Shown here: piece after piece, positions 11,232-19,411 of the stretch
Layout: the number at the start of each line of letters is the position of its first letter
Numbering within the stretch: position 1 is the first letter of the stretch
Assembly (NCBI GenBank): GCA_937992195.1
Contig: CALKKV010000027.1
Span: 1-42,549, forward strand
Length of the DNA stretch: 42,549 nt
DNA from: an uncultured Gammaproteobacteria bacterium
GTDB taxonomy: Bacteria > Pseudomonadota > Gammaproteobacteria > Arenicellales > Poriferihabitantaceae
Direction of reading: 5' to 3'
Made by a program: the position numbers and the translations under genes
Notes under the pieces: generated by a model
Told to the model about the DNA's origin: nothing
The model's database searches: none
The model's input: the letters and a program-made list of their open reading frames with translations, nothing else

Positions 11232-12290
11232 GTGTTTCCAGAATTAAAGAATGATCGATTGCTCCGGGCAATTAAGCGGCAGCCCGTGGACTGTACCCCA
11301 GTATGGATAATGCGTCAGGCGGGAAGATATCTTCCAGAGTACCGTGCAACTCGAAAACAGGCAGGAGATTTTTTGACTCTCTGTAAAACTCCTGAGCTTG
11401 CGTGTGAGGTGACATTGCAACCGCTTAGACGCTTCCCGTTAGATGCCGCAATTCTGTTTTCTGATATTTTAACAATTCCAGATGCGATGGGGCTTGAGCT
11501 CTCGCTAGATGAGGGTGTTGGTCCGCGCTTTGCCAAACCCGTAAGGAGTCGCGCAGATATAGAGAAACTCCCGGTGCTGGATATTGCGAGCGACCTTGGT
11601 TATGTCACTGATGCCGTTACGCTGATTCGAAATGAGCTGGATGGTCTTGTTCCATTAATTGGATTTACCGGTAGTCCCTGGACTTTGATGACTTATATGG
11701 TTGAAGGAGGGAGTAGCAAAGATTTTGCGTTGGCAAAAGGAATGTTACATGATGACCCGGAATCTGCGCATTTACTATTGCAGAAAGTGACTGATGCAGT
11801 GATCGAGTATCTGAAGGCGCAGGCAGCTGCTGGGGCACAAGTCTTAATGGTATTTGATAGCTGGGGTGGGGCACTCTCCGACCATACTTATTCACTATTT
11901 TCCCTGCAATATATGCAGCAGATAGTGGGTGCGTTGAAAGCAGATCCCGTCGCAAAAGATATTCCAGTGTCACTGTTTACTAAGGGTGGTGGCAACTGGC
12001 TCGAACGCATTGCAGAGACTGGTTGTGATGTTGTCGGGTTAGACTGGACGGTATCCATGGACTCGGCTCGCCAACGCATTGGTTCGAGCGTTGCCCTACA
12101 AGGAAATATGGATCCAACAGTGCTCTATGCTTCTCCTGATAAAGTATCCCAAGAAGTCGAACGAATCGTAAACGAGTTTGGGGCGCATGACGGGCATATC
12201 TTTAATCTGGGGCACGGCATCCATCCGGGGATTGATCCGGAGAACGTTTCTGCACTGGTCGAAACAGTGCATCGTGCGAGCAAGCGATAA
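11232..12290 (+). CDS. hemE: Uroporphyrinogen decarboxylase
   Basis: HemE removes four carboxyl groups from uroporphyrinogen III to give coproporphyrinogen III, in the cytoplasm, on the way to haem. The 352-residue length matches the family. The signature [16 protein letters not shown] lies near residues 22-37, and [17 protein letters not shown] further in. The start is a GTG, chosen because the protein then begins with F-P-E-L-K-N-D-R like homologues; its ribosome binding site is weak. It follows gltD after 49 bp and faces the DUF1244 gene head-on. Confidence 0.97.
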   Translation: MFPELKNDRLLRAIKRQPVDCTPVWIMRQAGRYLPEYRATRKQAGDFLTLCKTPELACEVTLQPLRRFPLDAAILFSDILTIPDAMGLELSLDEGVGPRFAKPVRSRADIEKLPVLDIASDLGYVTDAVTLIRNELDGLVPLIGFTGSPWTLMTYMVEGGSSKDFALAKGMLHDDPESAHLLLQKVTDAVIEYLKAQAAAGAQVLMVFDSWGGALSDHTYSLFSLQYMQQIVGALKADPVAKDIPVSLFTKGGGNWLERIAETGCDVVGLDWTVSMDSARQRIGSSVALQGNMDPTVLYASPDKVSQEVERIVNEFGAHDGHIFNLGHGIHPGIDPENVSALVETVHRASKR

Positions 12291-12325
12291 AAAGTTCGAC
12301 CTAGTTTGCCGTGAAAATTATCGTT

Positions 12326-12652
12326 TCATTCGGTAGCTTTTGACTGCGCAGACTCGAATTTGCCGAGCTGCTCTTCGCTCGCTTTTTCTTGATATTGCGC
12401 TTTATAGTCTGCAAACGGCATGCCATAAATCAACTCTCTTGCTTGGTCATAATTGAGGTCAATTGCATGATCTCTTGCCTCGGAAACATACCATTTAGAA
12501 AAGCAATTGCGACAAAAGTAGGCCAGATTCATCATGTCGATGTTTTGTACTTCCGGATGTTTCTGTAGATGCGCCAGCAACTTTCTAAACAAGGCGGCTT
12601 CGATTTCTACTCTATCCTTGTCGGCTATTTCAGGTATTTCGGACTCAGACAT
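12326..12652 (-). CDS. DUF1244 family small protein
   Basis: The 108-residue cytoplasmic protein carries the conserved core of the DUF1244 family: F-R-K-L-L-A-H-L, then Q-N-I-D-M-M-N-L-A-Y-F-C-R-N-C-F-S-K-W. The family has no firmly established function; the paired cysteines suggest possible metal or redox chemistry, which is inference. A longer frame exists upstream, but the start at 12652 is preferred because GGAGG lies at a good distance before it, inside the last codons of the TerC gene. The two genes are therefore likely one transcript. Confidence 0.85.
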   Translation of the reverse strand: MSESEIPEIADKDRVEIEAALFRKLLAHLQKHPEVQNIDMMNLAYFCRNCFSKWYVSEARDHAIDLNYDQARELIYGMPFADYKAQYQEKASEEQLGKFESAQSKATE

Positions 12653-12656
12653 TTTA

Positions 12657-13463
12657 TTATCCTCCAATATTGGCGGCCTTAGCGGTGGCAACATTTGCCA
12701 GTTTTTGCTTCATTAAATTCGAAGCATACCGTGACTGCACTAGATCGACTAATACAACCACAAAGATTACAAAGTAGAAAGTTGCCTTGCTCATTGGTGT
12801 AATCTCATAACCAAATAATTTTAAATGGGCGAGGTGGGCTCCTTCGCCAAGTAGCATGATACCTACAATGAAAAGAATAAAGAGCCCTATCACTTCATAC
12901 ATACGGTTTTTTTCTAAAAATGTGGCTACTCTGTCAGAAAGCCAAATCATTAAAATGCCACCAATTACGATTGCTGTCGCCATTACCGCGAATACATCAG
13001 TTAGCGCCATGGCGCTCAGTATGGAATCAAACGAGAAAACAGCGTTCATAACTACAATCATTGTTAAAGCGCCGGCAAATGAACTGCTGGATTTAGTTTC
13101 AGCATGCAGATCTTCCATAATCAACATATGCATGATCTCTTTGATCGCGGTATAGATAATAAATACTCCGCCGAACAAGACGATGACCGCATGCAGGTTA
13201 AAATCCCCTTCGATAAATCCACTTATATTTGGTGCGAACAGTGAATTCTGGAAGGTGTCAAGGATTTGCATTAACAGAAAAAGTAGTATGATTCTTAATG
13301 CGACCGCCAGACCGATTCCCCAGCGTCTTACTTGTGCCTGACGAGCTGGCTCTACTCGCTTCGACTCAAGGGAAATGTAGAGCAGGTTGTCAAAGCCAAG
13401 TACCGCTTGGAGCAATATCAGCATTGCAAGAGTAAAAAGGTTTTCTATGGTAAAAATTTCCAC
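12657..13463 (-). CDS. TerC-family integral membrane protein
   Basis: This 268-residue protein has about seven hydrophobic segments and the TerC signatures AVLGFDNLLYI near the start and AVFSFDSILSAMALT in the middle. The acidic residues in these motifs lie within the membrane and are thought to bind metal ions. Family members have been linked to manganese export and to tellurite resistance operons, but no ter genes are nearby, so a tellurite role should not be assumed. The next gene on this strand, the DUF1244 gene, starts five bases past its stop, and kdsD is divergent. Confidence 0.9.
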   Translation of the reverse strand: MEIFTIENLFTLAMLILLQAVLGFDNLLYISLESKRVEPARQAQVRRWGIGLAVALRIILLFLLMQILDTFQNSLFAPNISGFIEGDFNLHAVIVLFGGVFIIYTAIKEIMHMLIMEDLHAETKSSSSFAGALTMIVVMNAVFSFDSILSAMALTDVFAVMATAIVIGGILMIWLSDRVATFLEKNRMYEVIGLFILFIVGIMLLGEGAHLAHLKLFGYEITPMSKATFYFVIFVVVLVDLVQSRYASNLMKQKLANVATAKAANIGG

Positions 13464-13605
13464 TTTCGAGATCCTGTTCGATATACGCCGATTTTACACC
13501 AGAGTGTCGAATTTGAGACTCGTCGGTGCTACTGACAATCGTTTAAATTGCCACAGGATGTCGCAATGATGTAATGCGATGGCAACCTAATTATTGCGCT
13601 CTCTT

Positions 13606-13614
13606 TGATATACT
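13606..13614 (+). promoter_or_regulatory. Possible extended -10 promoter for kdsD
   Basis: TGATATACT fits the extended -10 form (TG, one base, then TATACT). It lies 27 bp before the kdsD start, in the 178 bp gap between two divergent genes. No good -35 is present at the expected spacing, which extended -10 promoters can tolerate. This is a visual match only. Confidence 0.4.
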
Positions 13615-13641
13615 CTAATAATCCGTAATCCCCTCAGTTCA

Positions 13642-14649
13642 ATGCCATCGATTCTTCAAAAACCCGCTGAAAACGCCATTTCTTATGCGCGCGAAGTGAT
13701 ACAGATCGAAGTAGATGCAATCGCTGCGTTGCTGGATAGAATTGGCCCGGAATTTGAAATGGCATGCCAGCGACTTCTCGCCTGCAAGGGCAGAGTAGTG
13801 GTTACTGGAATGGGCAAATCTGGTCATGTCGGTGGGAAGATTGCTTCAACCCTTGCTAGTACTGGAACGCCAGCATTTTTTGTCCATCCCGGTGAAGCTA
13901 GCCACGGAGATTTAGGTATGATCACCCCGGATGATCTGGTGGTCGCTATTGCCAATTCGGGGGAAACTCCCGAGATAATAAACATCTTACCGGTGGTTAA
14001 GCGAATTTCCTCTGGTTTGATCGTATTGACTGGTAATACCGCTTCCAGACTCGCGAACGAAGCAGACGTGTGTTTGGACGTCAGTGTCGCTAAGGAGGCT
14101 TGTCCCCATAACCTCGCGCCCACGGCTAGTAGCACAGCAACGCTGGTGATGGGTGATGCACTTGCGGTTGCTGTGCAAAAGTTGCGCGGGTTTTCTGAGA
14201 TGGATTTTGCGCGGACACATCCAGGTGGCACCTTAGGGAAAAGGCTCTTGCTCTACGCGTCAGATTTGATGCACGCTGGTGATGAGCTGCCACTGGTCAG
14301 TGAGAATGCCAAAATACAGGATTTGTTGCTTGAGATGTCGAGTAAGTCTTTGGGAATGGTGGGTGTCGTAGATGGTCAGCGAAAACTGATCGGCATGTTC
14401 ACCGATGGTGATTTGCGCCGAGCGTTGGCTTCAGGAGTGAATGTCTATGAGAGTTCGGCTTTGGATGTGGTTAATAAGGATCCCTTCACGATTACAGCTG
14501 ATACTCTCGCAGCTGAAATCGTCAAGATTATGCGTGATTATGCGCAGCAGGGGCCCCATGCGATCAATGGGTTGTTCGTTGTTGACCAAGACCAGAGAGT
14601 GGTTGGCGCTTTGAATACCCATGATTTATTGCGTGCCGGCGTAATTTAA
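13642..14649 (+). CDS. kdsD: Arabinose-5-phosphate isomerase
   Basis: KdsD converts ribulose 5-phosphate to arabinose 5-phosphate, the first committed precursor of the LPS sugar KDO. The 335 residues contain a SIS sugar-isomerase domain (about 40-175; GMGKSGHVGGKIASTLASTG, then HPGEASHGDLGM and the ANSGET phosphosugar loop). Two CBS repeats follow (about 205-335; M-F-T-D-G-D-L-R-R-A in the first). It heads a run of LPS export genes. The KDO-8-phosphate phosphatase gene kdsC, which commonly follows kdsD, is not present here. Confidence 0.95.
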   Translation: MPSILQKPAENAISYAREVIQIEVDAIAALLDRIGPEFEMACQRLLACKGRVVVTGMGKSGHVGGKIASTLASTGTPAFFVHPGEASHGDLGMITPDDLVVAIANSGETPEIINILPVVKRISSGLIVLTGNTASRLANEADVCLDVSVAKEACPHNLAPTASSTATLVMGDALAVAVQKLRGFSEMDFARTHPGGTLGKRLLLYASDLMHAGDELPLVSENAKIQDLLLEMSSKSLGMVGVVDGQRKLIGMFTDGDLRRALASGVNVYESSALDVVNKDPFTITADTLAAEIVKIMRDYAQQGPHAINGLFVVDQDQRVVGALNTHDLLRAGVI

Positions 14650-14702
14650 ACGAAAGATAACCTGGATAAGACAATCGATGATGTTTGAAAGAGGAATTGG
14701 TG

Positions 14703-15143
14703 GTGCTTGAGTCAAAACAAAATATAGTATTGATTGGAGTCTTTGCGTTGTTGTTAGCGGTATCCGCCTGGTTGCAATTTAGTTTACTTGAAACACCCGT
14801 CGCCGAGCTGTCGACTGAAGAAAAGAATGCGGCCGATTATTACATTGAAAATTTCGTTTCTACTGGACTGGATGAGCTTGGGAAAAAATATGAGTTAAAG
14901 GCTGAGAGAATGGTTCACTACCCCTATGGCGATCGTGCTTTGCTCGATAATCCCCATATTGTCCAGTATGACCTGAATCAAACCCCGCGGCATATCTATG
15001 CTGATTCCGGCTGGTTGTACAATGAGACTTCGAAGGTTTTGCTCACCGGAAATATCAGAGTAGTGCAGTCTCAGACTGGACAGGCGGGTGGGGTATCCCT
15101 AGGGGAAAAAATGGTGATCATCCTTGATGACGATCGCGGCTAA
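14703..15143 (+). CDS. lptC: LPS export protein LptC, short form
   Basis: LptC is the single-pass membrane protein that takes lipopolysaccharide from the LptBFG transporter and hands it to LptA. The sequence shows one N-terminal membrane segment (I-V-L-I-G-V-F-A-L-L-L-A-V), then a periplasmic beta region with HIYADSGWLYNETSKVLLTGN typical of the fold. GAGGAA at 14691-14696 best supports the GTG at 14703; TTG at 14685 and GTG at 14700 are alternatives. With about 146 residues it is shorter than the roughly 190 of E. coli LptC and stops where the last strands would be. I found no sign of the missing part in other frames. Confidence 0.8.
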   Translation: MLESKQNIVLIGVFALLLAVSAWLQFSLLETPVAELSTEEKNAADYYIENFVSTGLDELGKKYELKAERMVHYPYGDRALLDNPHIVQYDLNQTPRHIYADSGWLYNETSKVLLTGNIRVVQSQTGQAGGVSLGEKMVIILDDDRG

Positions 15144-15262
15144 ACAAATAGCGGCTATTTAGTGTTTATTGTTCGTCTCAGAGTCCGGTTTTTGCTTACC
15201 AATCATTATTTCCGAGATACAATGGGACGATAAAATACGCGCAATAGCGGGTAAAGATAAAG

Positions 15263-15880
15263 GTGAAAACGGTGAATATAAAACAAAATTATTTGGTCAA
15301 CGCGATAGCGCTAATTGTAGGAATGTTCGCGTTAGTGATGTCCTCATCATTACTTGCGTTAGACAGTGACAGTGAGCAACCCGCAACTCTCGAAGCCGAT
15401 GATTTCGAATTGGATCTAAAAACTGGGATAAGAACTTACCGCGGTAATGTTCTTTATCGGCAGGGTAGTATTCGATTGGAGTGCGACGAACTAGTCACCT
15501 ACTTTAATGATGATGGAGAGCTAGACAAAGCATTCTGCTCCGGCGATCCCGGTCGGTTTAAACAACGTCCCGAAGATTCCGAAGAGGATATGATTGGAAA
15601 CGCGCGTGAGATTACTCTGGACCAGGTTAAAGAACTCGTGACCATGAAAAGTAGTGCTGAGGTTCAGCAGGGAAATCAGCAAATGAAGGGGCGGTTGCTG
15701 ACTTATAACTTAGCAACTGAAAAAGTTATTGTGAAAGGAGACAATAAAGCGCCAACCAAAACCACAGTCTCAAACGACACTGATGAAAATGCGGCGTCAA
15801 CGGAAGGTGCGGGATCATCTTCCGGATCTTCATCATCAAGAGCGACGCTGATTATCCAGCCGCGTAAAAATAAAAACTAA
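15263..15880 (+). CDS. lptA: Periplasmic LPS bridge protein LptA
   Basis: LptA forms the beta-jellyroll bridge that carries lipopolysaccharide across the periplasm. A signal peptide is visible (basic start, hydrophobic stretch at about residues 11-31, cleavage near L-L-A-L). The OstA-like domain follows: A-D-D-F-E-L-D-L-K-T-G, Y-R-G-N-V-L-Y-R-Q-G and E-V-Q-Q-G-N-Q-Q-M-K-G. The last 45 or so residues are a low-complexity Ser/Thr/Asp tail ending in basic residues. The start is GTG at 15263 or, with an AAGG at better spacing, GTG at 15272. It lies between lptC and lptB. Confidence 0.92.
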   Translation: MKTVNIKQNYLVNAIALIVGMFALVMSSSLLALDSDSEQPATLEADDFELDLKTGIRTYRGNVLYRQGSIRLECDELVTYFNDDGELDKAFCSGDPGRFKQRPEDSEEDMIGNAREITLDQVKELVTMKSSAEVQQGNQQMKGRLLTYNLATEKVIVKGDNKAPTKTTVSNDTDENAASTEGAGSSSGSSSSRATLIIQPRKNKN

Positions 15881-15888
15881 AGTTTTTT

Positions 15889-16614
15889 ATGCGTACACTG
15901 AGTGCTCAGTCTCTGGTTAAGAGATATAAACAAAATACGATCGTAAATGGCGTTAACCTCGAGGTGAATGATAAGGAAGTGGTGGGGTTGCTTGGTGCGA
16001 ATGGTGCTGGCAAAACTACGAGCTTCAATATGATTATTGGTTTGGTAAGAGAGTCTGAAGGAAATATATATCTAGATGATGAAGACATTACCGAATTGCC
16101 CATGCATGAAAGAGCGCGCCTTGGAATTGGGTACTTGCCCCAGGAACATTCAGTGTTCCGCAAACTTACCAGTGAAGAGAATATTCTTGCAGTGCTGGAA
16201 ACAACCGGTAAGTATGACGCCAATGAACGAGCTGAAATTAGTAAAACACTGCTTGAGGAATTCGGAATATATCGGTTACGCGACAAGCAGACGATACAAC
16301 TGTCAGGAGGCGAGCAGCGGCGGGTAGAAATTGCCAGAGCATTGGCACTGGAACCTTCATTTATCCTGTTAGATGAACCGTTTGCCGGGGTTGATCCTAT
16401 TGCTGTCAAAGAGATTCAACACATTATTACCCAGTTGAAAGATAGGGGGATTGGTGTGTTGATTACGGACCACAATGTCAGGGAAACCTTGGGGATTTGT
16501 GACCGGGCTTATATCTTGCACCGGGGAGAGGTATTGATTTCGGGCCCGCCAAAGGAAATAATGGAGGATCAACGTGCGAGAGAGGTTTATCTTGGGGAAG
16601 ACTTCCGCATGTAG
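15889..16614 (+). CDS. lptB: LPS export ABC transporter ATPase LptB
   Basis: LptB is the cytoplasmic ATPase that powers extraction of lipopolysaccharide from the inner membrane by LptF and LptG. The 241-residue protein has Walker A GANGAGKTT at residues 36-44, the Q-loop region (Y-L-P-Q-E), the ABC signature L-S-G-G-E-Q-R-R, Walker B ILLDEPFAGVDP and the switch histidine in I-T-D-H-N-V-R-E-T. YLPQEHSVFRKLT is typical of LptB. It starts eight bases after lptA. LptF and LptG are not in this window. Confidence 0.97.
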   Translation: MRTLSAQSLVKRYKQNTIVNGVNLEVNDKEVVGLLGANGAGKTTSFNMIIGLVRESEGNIYLDDEDITELPMHERARLGIGYLPQEHSVFRKLTSEENILAVLETTGKYDANERAEISKTLLEEFGIYRLRDKQTIQLSGGEQRRVEIARALALEPSFILLDEPFAGVDPIAVKEIQHIITQLKDRGIGVLITDHNVRETLGICDRAYILHRGEVLISGPPKEIMEDQRAREVYLGEDFRM

Positions 16615-16951
16615 TTATGCTGGGTTATTTCAGCTGGGGGAATTGTTAGGACACGCAGAACGCAGATCAGGAAACTTGATCAGGGGATTCGCACCTGGTT
16701 CAGGAGATCTTAAATTTCTGGGGAGAAAGAGAAACACTGGTTGAAGCTAAGCGTAGCTTTCGTACAGTCTATGTACAGCTTTGATCCAATAAAATTTTTG
16801 AAGCAACAACTTGTTGAGCGGGGTATAGCTAAGACAGGGGGTCATCAAGAGGCAATCGAAACAGTATAACAAAAAATTGCGTTGCCGCTCAGACTTATCT
16901 CACCCCGCCTTTTTAGGTAAACTGATTTACTATTAAAACACATCATACTGG
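16615..16951 (+). other. Non-coding gap between lptB and rpoN
   Basis: I see no plausible gene in this 337 bp. Two small hairpins stand side by side at 16744-16759 (AAGCTA/TAGCTT, 4-base loop) and 16762-16776 (GTACA/TGTAC, 5-base loop). There is no T-run to make either a terminator. A promoter for rpoN would be expected here, but I cannot pick one out with confidence. In many relatives this gap is much shorter. Confidence 0.5.
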
Positions 16952-18373
16952 ATGAAGCAGGGTCTCAGTCTTAAGCAGAGTCAGCGTCTCACGATGACGC
17001 CTCAACTGCAGCAAGCGATTAAATTGCTGCAGATGAATAATATTGAGCTTAGTGAAGAACTGCTGAACGCTCATGAAACTAATCCGTTGCTTGAGCTAGA
17101 AGCCCCTTCGGAACGTCAGGAAATCACACACGAGCAAGACATCGTCGATATTAATTCAAGTGGTGAAGCTGGCGAAGCGTTAAACGAAGATTGGGTTACC
17201 AGTCAGGTCTATGATCGCGCAACCAATGGTGCGCAACAGTTTGAAGGGGACTATGATATTCCTGATAGCAATGTTGGTCTTACTCTCACTCAGCACTTAG
17301 ATGATCAACTGAAACTTCTTTCTTTAAATAAACGTCAAAGACTTGTAGCAGACTATCTTGTTGGTCATATTGATGACGCAGGTTATCTGCAGGTTAATTT
17401 AGATGAGTTACTCGCTGAGTTAGTTCAGTATCAAGAAGTCAAACCGGCCTTTTCAATGGCCGATGTCGAAAGCGCTCTGGAAATTGTGCAGAGTTTGGAG
17501 CCGGTGGGAGTGGGGGCACGCACGCCTGGAGAATGCTTATACCTGCAACTGCGCGCAAATGACTCAGGTTCAGCTGTTGTGAATATAGCGAAGGAAATCG
17601 TTTCGCAGCATTTGCCTTTACTTGCAGCAAGGGACTATCAAGCGATGCGTAAGCGATTACGCTGCGACGAAGATGCGTTGAGAGATGCGATAAAGAGCAT
17701 CAAACTTTTGAATCCACACCCAGGCTACAGTGTCGGGGATCTCTCAGTGAACTATATTGCGCCTGACGTCGTTGTAGAACATCACAAAGGGATATGGCTG
17801 GCGAGATTAAATACCGGTGCACTACCGCGAGTAGAAATTAATGCAGAATACCAAAAATTAGTTGATGAGAATTCAGCTAGTGAGGCATTTGCCAAGATGA
17901 AAGAACAGCTGCAGGATGCAAAATGGTTGCTGGCAAATGTGGAAAAAAGACACTCTACAATCCTTTCCGTCGCTGCGGAAATTGTTGAACGGCAGCAGTC
18001 CTTTTTTGATCATGGGCCGGCGGCTATGAGGCCCATGATCTTACGTGATGTTTCTGAAGCGTTGGATATTCACGAATCCACTGTCTCGAGAGCGACAAAT
18101 GGGAAATATATGTTAACGCCAATTGGTGTTTTTGAACTAAAGTATTTCTTTTCAACGGAGCTTAGTGCTGCTGACGGCGGGAATACCTCTTCAGTCGCAA
18201 TTCAGACGTTAATAAAGGAGATGATTAGCAATGAGCCGCCGACAAAACCGATCAGCGACATGAAAATTTGTAAGGCGTTAGAGGAAAAAGGGTTTGAGGT
18301 CGCCCGCCGAACCGTCGCGAAGTACCGTGAACAAATGAACATTCCGTCAACCAGTAAAAGAAAGAGCCTATAG
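16952..18373 (+). CDS. rpoN: RNA polymerase sigma-54 factor
   Basis: RpoN directs RNA polymerase to -24/-12 promoters that need an enhancer-binding activator. The 473-residue protein has the glutamine-rich region I (QSQRLTMTPQLQQAIKLLQM), an acidic region II, the core-binding region, a helix-turn-helix (DIHESTVSRATNGKYM) and the C-terminal RpoN box A-R-R-T-V-A-K-Y-R-E that reads the -24 element. It precedes hpf and the nitrogen PTS genes, a widely conserved arrangement. The ribosome binding site is weak, but the start agrees with the family N-terminus. Confidence 0.97.
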   Translation: MKQGLSLKQSQRLTMTPQLQQAIKLLQMNNIELSEELLNAHETNPLLELEAPSERQEITHEQDIVDINSSGEAGEALNEDWVTSQVYDRATNGAQQFEGDYDIPDSNVGLTLTQHLDDQLKLLSLNKRQRLVADYLVGHIDDAGYLQVNLDELLAELVQYQEVKPAFSMADVESALEIVQSLEPVGVGARTPGECLYLQLRANDSGSAVVNIAKEIVSQHLPLLAARDYQAMRKRLRCDEDALRDAIKSIKLLNPHPGYSVGDLSVNYIAPDVVVEHHKGIWLARLNTGALPRVEINAEYQKLVDENSASEAFAKMKEQLQDAKWLLANVEKRHSTILSVAAEIVERQQSFFDHGPAAMRPMILRDVSEALDIHESTVSRATNGKYMLTPIGVFELKYFFSTELSAADGGNTSSVAIQTLIKEMISNEPPTKPISDMKICKALEEKGFEVARRTVAKYREQMNIPSTSKRKSL

Positions 18374-18409
18374 GAGGGCATAGACTAATTCAAATTTTTA
18401 ACTTTCATA

Positions 18410-18426
18410 GGCCGAGGGGTTCGGCC
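18410..18426 (+). repeat. Small hairpin before hpf
   Basis: GGCCGA at 18410-18415 pairs with TCGGCC at 18421-18426 around a 5-base loop, between rpoN and the hpf ribosome binding site (AGGAG at 18436-18440). There is no T-run. It could be a weak attenuator or an mRNA processing or stability element; this is inference. Confidence 0.35.
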
Positions 18427-18449
18427 CAACAAATCAGGAGATAATCAAT

Positions 18450-18800
18450 ATGCAAATATCAATTAGTGGGCATCATCTAGATATTACAGACTCGTTACAC
18501 AATCACGTTTCAGAAAAAGTAGAAAAGATCGTTAGACATTTCGATCACGTGACGAACACAAATGTTGTATTGCAGGTCGAGAAAAAGCGGCATATGGCTG
18601 AGGCGACAATAAATACCAAAGGCGCTATGATTCACGCTTCCAGCACGTGTGACGATATGTATGCAGCAATTGATTCAATGGTTGGTAAGCTTGATCGTCA
18701 GGTGATTAAGCATAAGGAAAAACTAACAGATCATCATCGAACCGAGTCGGTGGTGTTTGAACCTGAGGAAATTTCTACAGAGAATCTAAATACTGAGTAA
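18450..18800 (+). CDS. hpf: Ribosome hibernation-promoting factor
   Basis: HPF binds the decoding centre of the 30S subunit and promotes formation of inactive 100S ribosome dimers when growth stops. The 116 residues show the family beta-alpha-beta fold: MQISISGHHLDITDSLHNHV at the start, then V-E-K-K-R-H-M-A-E-A-T-I and DDMYAAIDSMVGKLDRQVIKH. It is the short form, with only a brief acidic tail in place of a C-terminal dimerisation domain. AGGAG at a good distance fixes the start. It sits in its usual place after rpoN. Confidence 0.94.
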   Translation: MQISISGHHLDITDSLHNHVSEKVEKIVRHFDHVTNTNVVLQVEKKRHMAEATINTKGAMIHASSTCDDMYAAIDSMVGKLDRQVIKHKEKLTDHHRTESVVFEPEEISTENLNTE

Positions 18801-18812
18801 CCGCGGTTTGTT

Positions 18813-18844
18813 CGCCCGAAAAGTGTTTTTTTACTTTTCGGGCG
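18813..18844 (+). repeat. 12-bp inverted repeat with a T-run in its loop
   Basis: CGCCCGAAAAGT at 18813-18824 is perfectly repeated in reverse at 18833-18844, with an eight-base T-rich loop between. The stem is strong, but no T-run follows it on either strand, so it is not a classical intrinsic terminator. It may protect the 3' end of the rpoN-hpf transcript or cause weak termination before ptsN. Confidence 0.5.
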
Positions 18845-18952
18845 TCCGAGTTGCTAAAGTGAAAAGCATATTTTGGTCGTAAATTCCTGCACTGATTCGC
18901 CAGATCAAATACAATCTGACTATCGTCCAAAAGGACAATCCCCGCTACATTT

Positions 18953-19411
18953 ATGTCGGAACCAAAAATTTCAGATTACCTAAGCCAGAGACGTATTGTT
19001 CTGGATTTCGATACCACCAGCCGCAAGAGATTGTTTGAGCATATAGCTGAAATCTCTGGGGATGTCGAACAAGGAATTGATGAGGACATAATCTTTAAAA
19101 CTATTTGCGAGCGTGAACGCCTGGGTAGTACTGGATTGGGGAAAGGAATCGCTGTCCCCCATGGTCGTATTGCTAATCTGGATGCGCCGCTGATCAGTGT
19201 GTTTCGATTGTCCAGCCCAATTGATTATGATGCACCAGATGAGCAACCCGTTTGGCTCGCGATTGGCTTGCTGGTGCCAGAAGAGGCAACGGATACACAT
19301 TTGCAATTGTTTTCGCTGCTAGTAAAGTGTTTTCAAAATAAGACGTTTATACAGGCTATCAAAGATTGTGAGACCGCTGCGCAAGTAGATCAACTATTCG
19401 TAGGTCGTTAA
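18953..19411 (+). CDS. ptsN: Nitrogen-regulatory PTS protein EIIA-Ntr
   Basis: EIIA-Ntr is the last protein of the nitrogen phosphorelay. It accepts phosphate from NPr on a histidine and, in studied bacteria, controls potassium transport and other regulators. The 152-residue length is typical. The phosphorylated histidine is H70 in KGIAVPHGR, preceded by the family E-R-E-R-L-G-S-T-G-L-G. Its stop overlaps the hprK start (TAATG), which places it at the head of the tight hprK-rapZ-npr-ptsI run. Confidence 0.95.
   Translation: MSEPKISDYLSQRRIVLDFDTTSRKRLFEHIAEISGDVEQGIDEDIIFKTICERERLGSTGLGKGIAVPHGRIANLDAPLISVFRLSSPIDYDAPDEQPVWLAIGLLVPEEATDTHLQLFSLLVKCFQNKTFIQAIKDCETAAQVDQLFVGR

Noticed and set aside
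12653..12694. Upstream start for the DUF1244 protein overlapping the TerC gene
   Set aside because: The added residues are low-complexity prolines from the TerC coding strand; GGAGG before 12652 marks the better start.
15144..15262. Possible frameshifted end of lptC after its stop
   Set aside because: None of the frames in this stretch gives a sequence resembling the missing LptC strands, and a ribosome binding site for lptA begins soon after.
18813..18844. Intrinsic terminator after hpf
   Set aside because: The stem is perfect but the T-run is in the loop and not after the stem, so I list it only as an inverted repeat.
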